In this document: piece after piece, positions 8,390 through 15,500 of the stretch
Layout of the letters: every line of letters begins with the position of its first letter
Position numbering within the stretch: the stretch's first letter is position 1
Origin: Actinomycetes bacterium
Lineage (GTDB): Bacteria; Actinomycetota; Actinomycetes; Actinomycetales; Cellulomonadaceae
Assembly (NCBI GenBank): GCA_023424135.1
Contig: JAFAEH010000252.1
Coordinates: forward strand, 1-28,184
DNA: 28,184 bases
Direction of reading: 5' to 3'
Position numbers and translations under genes: made by a program
The notes under the pieces: model-generated
Database searches by the model: none
The model's input: only the letters and a program-made list of their open reading frames with translations
Told to the model about the DNA's origin: nothing

Positions 8390-8471
8390 TCGGGTGTCGC
8401 GCCGCCGCGCAGGACGACGTCGGGCGACCCCGGCGTGCCGTGCGCGCGGGCCAGACGAACCGGAGGACACC

Positions 8472-9689
8472 GTGGGATTCATCAAGGCCTTCACGGGCGC
8501 GCTCGGCGGCACCCTGGCCGACCAGTGGAAGGACTTCCTGACGCCGCCGGACGGCCTCGCGCCCACCGCGGCGATCTTCCCCGCGGTGCCCCGCGGCCAG
8601 AACGCGGGTCGCGGCTCCAACACCCAGGCCTCGCAGAACATCATCACCAACGGCAGCCGCATCGTCGTGCCCGAGGGGTACGGGCTGCTGACGTTCCAGG
8701 ACGGTGAGCTCACGGGTCTGGTCGCGGAGCCGGGTGGGTACGAGTTCCGCTCGGACGACCCGAACTCGCGCTCGGTGTTCGCGGGTGACGGCATCCTCGC
8801 CTCGACCGTCCTGACGTCGTGGGAGCGGTTCAAGTTCGGCGGGCAGCCGGGCTCGCAGCAGCTCGCGTTCTACGTGAACCTCAAGGAGATCCCGAACAAC
8901 CGGTTCGGCACGCAGTCGGAGATCTACTGGGACGACGCGTACCTCAACGCACAGGTCGGCGCGGTCACGCGCGGCACGTACACGCTGCGGATCGTCGACC
9001 CGGTCCTGCTGGTCAAGCAGTTCGTCCCGCTGACGTACCTGACGGCCGGTGCGCGGGTCTTCGACTTCTCCGACCTCGACAACGACGCCGCGGGGCAGCT
9101 CTTCAACGAGGTCGTCGCGTCCCTCGCGGCCGCGTTCTCGTACTACACGAACGACCCGTCCAAGGGGAACCGGATCGCCCGCATCCAGGGCGACGCGATC
9201 GGCTTCGGCCAGTCGCTCGCCGGGGCCGTCGAGGAGGGGTACCAGTGGACCTCGCAGCGCGGCATCACGATCGTCAAGGTCGCGATCGCCGCGATCGAGT
9301 ACGACGCGGACACGCGTGCGCTGCTCAGCGACGTCAAGAAGGCCGACGCGCTCGGCGGGGCACGCGGCAACTCGTTCCTGCAGCAGTCGGTGGCCCGCGG
9401 AATGCAGGCCGCCGGTGAGGGCGGGGGCGGCGCCGCGAACATGGCGGTGCTCGGCATGGGCTTCAACGCCGCGGGGAACGCCGCGGGTGCGCTGCAGCAG
9501 CCCGTCGGCGGCCCCCAGACGGGTGTCCCCGCGACGTCGCAGGACGCACCCGTGGCCGCACCGGCCGCGCCCGCCGCGCCGGCCGACGACACGGTCGCCA
9601 GGCTGACCCAGCTCAAGCAGCTGCTCGACCAGGGGCTGATCACGCAGGACGACTACGACGCGGCCAAGGCGAAGGCCCTGGGTCTGTAG
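8472..9689 (+). CDS. SPFH-domain protein with C-terminal SHOCT domain (YdjI-like)
   Basis: This 405-aa protein of the SPFH (stomatin/flotillin-like) class resembles Bacillus YdjI, a protein tied to PspA-type membrane stress responses. The N-terminal part (residues 1-70, starting VGFIKAFTGALGG) and the central SPFH region (about 70-290) are typical. An Ala/Pro-rich linker follows. A SHOCT domain forms the last 35 residues (LKQLLDQGLITQDDYDAAKAK), a short motif often found in oligomerising proteins. The GTG at 8472 is chosen because GGAGG (8462-8466) lies 5 nt upstream; the longer upstream frame lacks such support. It precedes a zinc-ribbon membrane protein by 7 nt, a pairing also found as ydjG/ydjI. 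Confidence 0.87.
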   Translation: MGFIKAFTGALGGTLADQWKDFLTPPDGLAPTAAIFPAVPRGQNAGRGSNTQASQNIITNGSRIVVPEGYGLLTFQDGELTGLVAEPGGYEFRSDDPNSRSVFAGDGILASTVLTSWERFKFGGQPGSQQLAFYVNLKEIPNNRFGTQSEIYWDDAYLNAQVGAVTRGTYTLRIVDPVLLVKQFVPLTYLTAGARVFDFSDLDNDAAGQLFNEVVASLAAAFSYYTNDPSKGNRIARIQGDAIGFGQSLAGAVEEGYQWTSQRGITIVKVAIAAIEYDADTRALLSDVKKADALGGARGNSFLQQSVARGMQAAGEGGGGAANMAVLGMGFNAAGNAAGALQQPVGGPQTGVPATSQDAPVAAPAAPAAPADDTVARLTQLKQLLDQGLITQDDYDAAKAKALGL

Positions 9690-9696
9690 GCGAACC

Positions 9697-10998
9697 ATGA
9701 CGCACATCGACGCACCGCCGCCCGAGGGCGGCGCGCGCCCCGGTTCGGTCCCCACCGGTGCCGGCGACCCCGGCACCGGCGGGACCGCGCCGGTGACCCC
9801 GCTGTCGGGCACCGCGCCCGGGCCCTCCGGCCCGCAGGTCGTCCAGACCGGCGGCTCCGCGGCCGACGGGCTGGTGCGCTGCGCCCGCTGCGGCGCGACG
9901 GAGATCTCGCTGAACGTCGCCACGGGCATGCTGCGGTGCTCGTTCTGCCGCTTCGAGTGGCAGTCCGAGAACGCGTTGAGCACCTTCGGGCTCGACGGGG
10001 ACATCGGCGAGCTCGTCGGGACGGTCGTCGGCTCCGGCACGGCCGACGTGACGGCGGACGACTCGGTCGTCACGCTGCGCTGCGACGCATGCGGTGCGGA
10101 GGTCGTCATCGACGCCGGGCACAGCGTGCAGGCCCGCTGCCACTGGTGCCGCAACACGCTCTCGCTCAACGCGCAGGTGCCCAACGGCGCGGTGCCGGAC
10201 ATGGTGCTGCCGTTCCGGGTCACGAAGGACCAGGCGGTGGCGCACGTCGCGGAGTTCGTGCGCAAGCGCACCTACTTCGCCCACCCGCGGTTCCGTGCCG
10301 AGTTCACGCCCGAGAACGTCATGGGGGTGTACCTGCCGTACATGGTCGTCGACCTCAACGCGCACGCGCGCGTCGTCGGCCAGGGCGAGCACCAGACCCG
10401 CTCGTACACCGTGAAGGTCGGCGACGACCGGACCGAACGCCGCTACGACGCGGACCTGTTCGACGTCACGCGCGAGTTCGACCTGCACGTCGACGACCTC
10501 ACGCTCGAGTCCTCGGCCGAGCGGCGCGACCGTGACACGTCGCGCACGTCGAACCACGTGATCAACACGATCATGCCGTTCGACGTCGAGAACGGTGTGC
10601 GCTACGACGCGAACTACCTGTCGGGCTTCACCTCGGAGCGCCGCGACATCGACCTGGCGGCGCTCGAGCCGATCGCGCGCCAGCAGGCCGGGGACATCGC
10701 CCGGTGGCGCGCCGACGAGACGACGGCCTTCTACGACCGTGGCGTCCGCTGGGACGCCACGCAGGTCGAGGTCCGCGGGCAGCGCTGGGTCAGCGCGTAC
10801 CTGCCGGTGTGGCTGTACAGCTACTACGAGACCCGCAAGGACGGCAGCTCGCTGCTGCACTACGTCGCGGTCAACGGGCGCACCGGGGAGACGATGGGCA
10901 GCGTGCCGCTCAACAAGGGGCGCCTGCTCGCCGTGAGCGCGGTCGTGCAGGCGTTCGCGACGGTCGCCGCGGTCGTGCTGGCGGTGGTGCTGTCATGA
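9697..10998 (+). CDS. TFIIB-type zinc-ribbon membrane protein (YdjG-like)
   Basis: This 433-aa protein has a Pro/Gly-rich N-terminus (about 45 residues), then two four-cysteine zinc ribbons: CARCGATEI...CSFC and CDACGAEV...CHWC. A large soluble domain follows (VYLPYMVVDLNA and YLPVWLYSYYE are recognisable conserved stretches), with one transmembrane helix at the extreme C-terminus (about residues 408-433). It resembles Bacillus YdjG, which acts with YdjI and YdjH at the membrane. It lies between, and is coupled to, the SPFH gene and a small membrane protein gene. The biochemical function is not known. Confidence 0.82.
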   Translation: MTHIDAPPPEGGARPGSVPTGAGDPGTGGTAPVTPLSGTAPGPSGPQVVQTGGSAADGLVRCARCGATEISLNVATGMLRCSFCRFEWQSENALSTFGLDGDIGELVGTVVGSGTADVTADDSVVTLRCDACGAEVVIDAGHSVQARCHWCRNTLSLNAQVPNGAVPDMVLPFRVTKDQAVAHVAEFVRKRTYFAHPRFRAEFTPENVMGVYLPYMVVDLNAHARVVGQGEHQTRSYTVKVGDDRTERRYDADLFDVTREFDLHVDDLTLESSAERRDRDTSRTSNHVINTIMPFDVENGVRYDANYLSGFTSERRDIDLAALEPIARQQAGDIARWRADETTAFYDRGVRWDATQVEVRGQRWVSAYLPVWLYSYYETRKDGSSLLHYVAVNGRTGETMGSVPLNKGRLLAVSAVVQAFATVAAVVLAVVLS

Positions 10999-11279
10999 GC
11001 GGGCACGTCCTGGTCCTGACCTCGGACGCCGCGCAGGTGCTCGCGAGCGTGTCGTCCGACGACGGCGGGGGAGTGGGGATCGTCTTCCTGCTGCTGCTCG
11101 CCGGCCCACTGTTCTACATGCGCGTCTACCTGAAGTACCGGAACACCGACAAGCGCCACCACCACGAGTCGGAGACACGCTCGGAGATGATCGGCGTGCA
11201 GACGACCGACACGTTCGTCGAGCACCGCAAGGGGCTGCGCGGCTCGCGCATGAAGGGGGCGAACAACCGCCGACTGTGA
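10995..11279 (+). CDS. Small membrane protein of the SPFH/zinc-ribbon cluster
   Basis: This 94-aa protein has one strong hydrophobic segment (GVGIVFLLLLAGPLFYMRVYL, residues about 28-48) followed by a basic, histidine-containing cytoplasmic tail (KRHHHESETRSE). I do not recognise a named family. The ATG overlaps the preceding stop by 4 nt (ATGA), so it is co-translated with the zinc-ribbon protein and probably belongs to the same membrane complex. Confidence 0.75.
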   Translation: MSGHVLVLTSDAAQVLASVSSDDGGGVGIVFLLLLAGPLFYMRVYLKYRNTDKRHHHESETRSEMIGVQTTDTFVEHRKGLRGSRMKGANNRRL

Positions 11280-11293
11280 GCGTGCGGGCGCGC

Positions 11294-11941
11294 TCAGTCC
11301 GCGGACTGCTTGGTGAGGGCCGGGCGGCGCTCGAGCCCCTCGAGCCCGTTCCACGCGAGGTTCACCAGGTGGGCGGCGACCTCGGCCTTCTTCGGGCTGC
11401 GCGCGTCGAGCCACCACTGACCCGTCAGCGCGACCATCCCGACGAGCATCTGCGCGTAGATCGGGGCGGTGCGCGGGTCGAGGCCCTGCCGCTTGAACTG
11501 GTCGGCGAGCAGGTGCTCGACCTGCGTGGCGACGTCCCCGATGAGGCTCGAGAACGTGCCGGTCGCCTGCGCGACGGGCGAGTCACGCACGAGGATGCGG
11601 AACCCGTCCTCCGACGTCTCGATGTACGACAGCAGGGCCAGGGCGGTGCGCTCGACCAGCACCTTCGGGTGCCCGCCACCCTCCAGCGCACCCGTCAGCG
11701 CGCCCGTGAGGGCCTGGATCTCCCGGTCGACGACGACGGCGTACACGCCCTCCTTGCCGCCGAAGTGCTCGTACACCACGGGCTTGGACACCTCGGCGCG
11801 CGCCGCGATCTCCTCGACGCTGGTGTTGTCGAACCCCTTCTCGGCGAACAGCCGCCGCGACACGTCGAGCAGCTGCGCACGGCGCTGCGTGCCCGTCATG
11901 CGCGCGCGGGACCGCTTCGAGTCGGAGGCCATGCGGGCCAT
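11294..11941 (-). CDS. TetR-family transcriptional regulator
   Basis: This 215-aa repressor has an N-terminal TetR helix-turn-helix (residues about 18-65: RRLFAEKGFDNTSVEEIA then EVSKPVVYEHFGGKEGVY) and an all-helical ligand-binding C-terminal domain. It is convergent with the small membrane protein gene (14-nt gap) and divergent from tRNA-Gln. Two in-frame ATGs (11941 and 11932) are possible, and neither has a clear ribosome-binding site. The upstream reading frame crosses the tRNA and is not used. The target genes and ligand are unknown. Confidence 0.88.
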   Translation of the reverse strand: MARMASDSKRSRARMTGTQRRAQLLDVSRRLFAEKGFDNTSVEEIAARAEVSKPVVYEHFGGKEGVYAVVVDREIQALTGALTGALEGGGHPKVLVERTALALLSYIETSEDGFRILVRDSPVAQATGTFSSLIGDVATQVEHLLADQFKRQGLDPRTAPIYAQMLVGMVALTGQWWLDARSPKKAEVAAHLVNLAWNGLEGLERRPALTKQSAD

Positions 11942-11984
11942 TGTGCCGCGCGGGCGCGTCCCGGCGCTGGTCCGTCCCGCGCCG

Positions 11985-12046
11985 CGTGCCGCGCGGCGTC
12001 CCGTGCCGCGTCTCGTACCGCGTGCCGTGCCGTGTGCCGCGCCTGG
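11985..12046. repeat. Degenerate short repeats in the TetR/tRNA divergent region
   Basis: The unit (C/T)GTGCCGCG and close variants recur about five times in 60 nt, between the divergent tetR and tRNA genes. This could be an operator array for the TetR protein or simple low-complexity sequence. Confidence 0.35.
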
Positions 12047-12052
12047 CAGACT
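12047..12052 (+). promoter_or_regulatory. Candidate -10 box of tRNA-Gln
   Basis: CAGACT lies 10 nt before the mature tRNA 5' end, a sensible position for the -10 of a tRNA promoter. No firm -35 is seen. Confidence 0.3.
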
Positions 12053-12062
12053 GGGGCGCCGG

Positions 12063-12134
12063 TCCGCCCTGGTGTAACGGCAGCACGCAGGCCTTTGGAG
12101 CCTTGCGGTCCAGGTTCGAATCCTGGGGGCGGAG
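12063..12134 (+). tRNA. tRNA-Gln (anticodon UUG)
   Basis: A full cloverleaf is readable. The acceptor stem TCCGCCC pairs with GGGCGGA, and the D arm is GTG/CAC with a TAACGG loop start. The anticodon stem CAGGC pairs with GCCTT with one mismatch at the 27-43 pair. The anticodon loop is CTTTGGA, giving TTG. The variable region is GCGGT, the T arm CCAGG-TTCGAAT-CCTGG, and the discriminator G. CCA is not encoded. It marks the left border of the defence island; tRNA 3' ends are common integration sites, but no second copy of this 3' end was found downstream. Confidence 0.95.
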
Positions 12135-12297
12135 CCTGCTGGCGTCGGCACAGCCAGGCATCTGGCGTTGTCCGGTGAGGATCAGCCGCCTTTCGGCTTC
12201 GGCGAGACTCGAGCCGGTGCGCTCTGGCAGAGCAGCCTGTGGGCCGCAGGCCGATATCGCCGCATTCATGCGCATCTGGAGACGCAGCGGTCCGAAG

Positions 12298-12326
12298 AGC
12301 CTGCGCCGCGCCGCTCTGCGCAGGCT
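12298..12326. repeat. Perfect 9-bp hairpin
   Basis: AGCCTGCGC (12298-12306) and GCGCAGGCT (12318-12326) are exact reverse complements around an 11-nt loop. It may be the terminator of the tRNA transcript or part of a structured RNA; there is no T-tract after it. Confidence 0.45.
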
Positions 12327-12466
12327 ACGGGGACTCAAGGGAGTTGGGGCCTGTGACGATGCAGACGGTAACGCCTGGGCGGTTCGCTGTCGGTCGCCGT
12401 GCTGTGGCATCCGTCCTCGATCGTGGTCGACCCCATCGGATGTCAGGAATCGACCGCGTGTCGGCG

Positions 12467-12483
12467 GTGTCTGACACAGTCAG
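12467..12483. promoter_or_regulatory. Overlapping palindromes, candidate operator of the defence operon
   Basis: GTGTC-T-GACAC (12467-12477) and CTGAC-ACA-GTCAG (12471-12483) overlap by 7 nt, about 80 nt before the first gene of the operon. Two interlocked symmetric sites suggest a regulator-binding site, although no regulator gene is found in the island. Confidence 0.4.
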
Positions 12484-12551
12484 GTGCGTGACGCAGTGTT
12501 GCGGCCGTGGGAGAACTCGGGCCCCGTCAGGGCACCTCCTTCGGCGGATTC

Positions 12552-12556
12552 GGAGG
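12552..12556 (+). promoter_or_regulatory. Ribosome-binding site deciding the start of the GHKL-helicase gene
   Basis: GGAGG lies 7 nt before the in-frame GTG at 12564. The alternative GTG at 12507 has no such site, and the ATG at 12573 is 12 nt from the overlapping GGGAGG. Confidence 0.5.
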
Positions 12557-12563
12557 GAGGGCT

Positions 12564-15500
12564 GTGGACCGAATGGCATGGGCGCCGGATCCCGGGCTTG
12601 TGGAGTACCTCCGAGGTCAGTTGGAGGACACGCTCAGGTCGTACCAGGCGAAGCCGGACCTCATCACGGAGCACGCAAACCACGAGGAGTCCATCCGCGT
12701 GGGCGGGTACGCCAACCGGACGCTCCTCGAGTTGGTCCAGAACGCCGCCGATGCGATCGCGGGAAGCGACGAGGGCGGTCCGCACGCGGGTCGCGTCGAG
12801 ATCGTGCTCGACATCGACCGCGGCGTCCTCTACTGCGCCAACGCCGGACGGCCGTTCTCTAGGGATGGTCTTCGATCGATCACGATGGCGCACATCAGCG
12901 GCAAGCGCGGGGACGAGATCGGAAGGTTCGGCCTCGGGTTCAAGTCCGTCCTCGCGGTCTCCGACCGACCCCAGGTCTTCAGCCGTTCCGTGTCGTTCGA
13001 GTTCAACAGCCCTTCGGCGCAGACGGAGCTTGCGCAGGCCGCGCCGGGCGCTCGGCGCTACCCGCTCCTGCGAACGGCCTTCCCGGTTGACGCCGACCAG
13101 GAGTTCGCCGACGACAAGGTCCTCGCGGAACTCGGCGAGTGGGCATCCACGGTTGTCCGACTGCCGGAAGCAAAGAACCTCGAGCGACTCCGGCACGAGA
13201 TCGAGAACTTCGCAACGGAGTTCCTGCTCTTCGTGAGTGCGGTCCGCGAAGTGCGGCTCCGGGTCCTCGGGTCGGATGGGCTCACCATCACCCACGTCTC
13301 GCGCGATCTCGGCAACGGCTTGCTCCGGATCGAGCGTCCGGACGGCGACGGGGACGAGTGGATCGTTCAGGACCGTATGCACGCGCCTTCCGCGCATGCG
13401 CGTAAGGAGGTCGGCGAGGCGGTATCCCGCTCGGAGGTGAAGGTCACCGTCGCGTTGCCACGCCAGCAGTCGAGGCGCCGAATCGGACAGTTCTGGTCGT
13501 ACTTTCCGTTACAGGACCGAACGTCGGCTTCAGGTCTGTTCAACGCTCCCTGGAGCGTGAACGACGACCGAACGACCCTGCTCCGCAACGACTACAACCG
13601 TGAGATTCTGCAGACGATCGCCGATACCTTCGTCGACCTGCTGCCCCGGGTGATCACGGGTGACGATCCGGCGGCCCACCTCGACTACATGCCGGCACGT
13701 GGCCGGGAGAGCCTTGGGTTTGGCGACGAGACCATGATCGCCCACGTTCGCGCAGCCGTCTCCCGGCGGCCTCTGATTCCCGACGCCAGCGGATCGCTGC
13801 GCTTCGGCCTCGACCTGCGCCCGCTGGACTTCGCCGTGAAGTTCGCGCCCAAAGTTCACGAGGGATGGGCGCTGTCGCCGAACACGGGCAAGGACGTCCC
13901 ACACTGGCGCTGCTACTCGACGGAGACCAGAGCGACCCGCCTCCGCGATCTGTTCATCGCCGGCATGGAGGACGACTTCGCGGTCGAGGGCTCGCGCGAT
14001 CAGCTCCGCGCTCTCGATAGGTTGCCCAAGCGAGGGCTACTCGCCTGGCTGCGCGAATGGGCCGAGGGCACAGACCCCGTCTCCGCCGCCAATGCTCTGA
14101 GGACCGTGATGGGTCACAGGTCGCTCGAGTCGATCGAGCAGGCGAAGGTCATCCTGACGACCGACGGGCCCCGGGCGATCACCGACAGGGACCTCGTCTT
14201 CCTGCACCAACAGGGCGACGTGCACCTCGACGGAGCGGTGTTCGTCGACCCCGAGTTCCTTTCGCAGCCCGGGGTGGAGGCTCTGCTCAAGCAGGCGGGC
14301 TTCCGCGACATGGATCCCGAGACGGTTCTCAACGCGCGTGTGGCGGCGCTGCCGGATGCTCCCTCGCCGGCCGAGCTCGAGGCGCTGTGGGAGGCAGTCC
14401 TTGACGTTCCCGTGCACGCCGCAGCCAAGATCCTCGAGCGGCACAGCACCAAGGTGAAGGTGCCCACCAAGGACGGAGCATGGGCCCGACCGGTGGGCGT
14501 CTTCGACATCCCGGAGGCCCTCGGAGGCGAGCTGGCGTCGAGGCTTCTCGACCGCGAACGGTGCCTCCCGGAGGTTGCCCACCGCATCGGCGTGATCCAG
14601 GAGCCGGTGGTGAACTTCTTGGAGGAGCAAGAGCCGCTCCGCGACGACTACCGGGACTGGGTGCGGGCGCACCTCAACTCGAAGCTGGGACCGGGCGACC
14701 GCGCCATCGAGCGGATAGACCTCGAACCGGGCCAGGGCCCCGGTCCGTTCTCGGTCCTCCTCATGCTGCACAGGGCCGAGGCGTCGCCTGCACTACGGGA
14801 ACACTGGACAGTGCGTCTGATGGAGCTCGGCGACCGGCCCTGGATCTGTGAGGACGTCGACTCAGCCCGGATCTATGAGGTGCAGTCCCCGGTGCGCTGG
14901 GCGGTGGAGCACGCGGGCCTAGTGAGGACCACCCGGGGCTTCGCGGCGCCTGGACAGGCCGCGCACCCGTCCCTTCTTCGGTTCGAAGCTCTACTCCCTC
15001 TGTTCCGCGGTCCCGGTCGAGTTGCCGACGCGCTCGGGCTCCCTTCCGAGCTTGAGCGGGTCGCTCCAGAGGTCCTCAGGGCCTCACTGGAGGCACCTGT
15101 CTTCGCGGACATGGTCGCGGACGACACTCTCGTCGAGTTCATCCTCACCGCGGTACCCGTGGCTTTCCCAAACGGCGGGCGGCCAGCGAGCATCCCGGCG
15201 CGCGTGGGCCGTGTGGTTGAGCCTCGTTCACCCGAGACGGTCTACGTCGCTTCGTCGGAGGACGAGCGCAAGTACCTTGCGGCGCGGGGACGGCCCTACC
15301 TGTTCGCGGAAGCGACCGAGGCCGAGGCGCTTGTCGCCACCGTGGGGTGCAGACGGTTCGAGGACAGCTTCGCCTTCTCCATGGTCATCGACGGTCTGCA
15401 GGCCAGCCAGCCGATCAGGGACGTCTTCACCGGCCTTCGCTCGGGTCACGTCGGCGAGAGCGTCGCCCACGCCTCGATCGCGCGCGCCATGCAGATCACG

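Larger units (their letters stand above)
12135..12563. other. Non-coding stretch between tRNA-Gln and the defence operon
   Basis: About 430 nt without a convincing gene. Short frames here look like chance. It contains a 9-bp perfect hairpin (12298-12326) and overlapping palindromes (12467-12483), annotated separately. It presumably holds the tRNA terminator and the promoter of the four-gene defence operon, but no clear -35/-10 pair was found. Confidence 0.5.

Noticed and set aside
8331..10271. 646-aa minus-strand frame
   Set aside because: Antisense to the SPFH and zinc-ribbon genes; no domain and typical shadow composition.
11942..12151. N-terminal extension of the TetR frame through the tRNA
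   Set aside because: The extension translates the antisense of tRNA-Gln and of the repeat region; the TetR domain begins normally from the ATG at 11941.
12168..12356. 62-aa frame just after tRNA-Gln
   Set aside because: No ribosome-binding site, no family resemblance, and it crosses the 9-bp hairpin; more likely chance.
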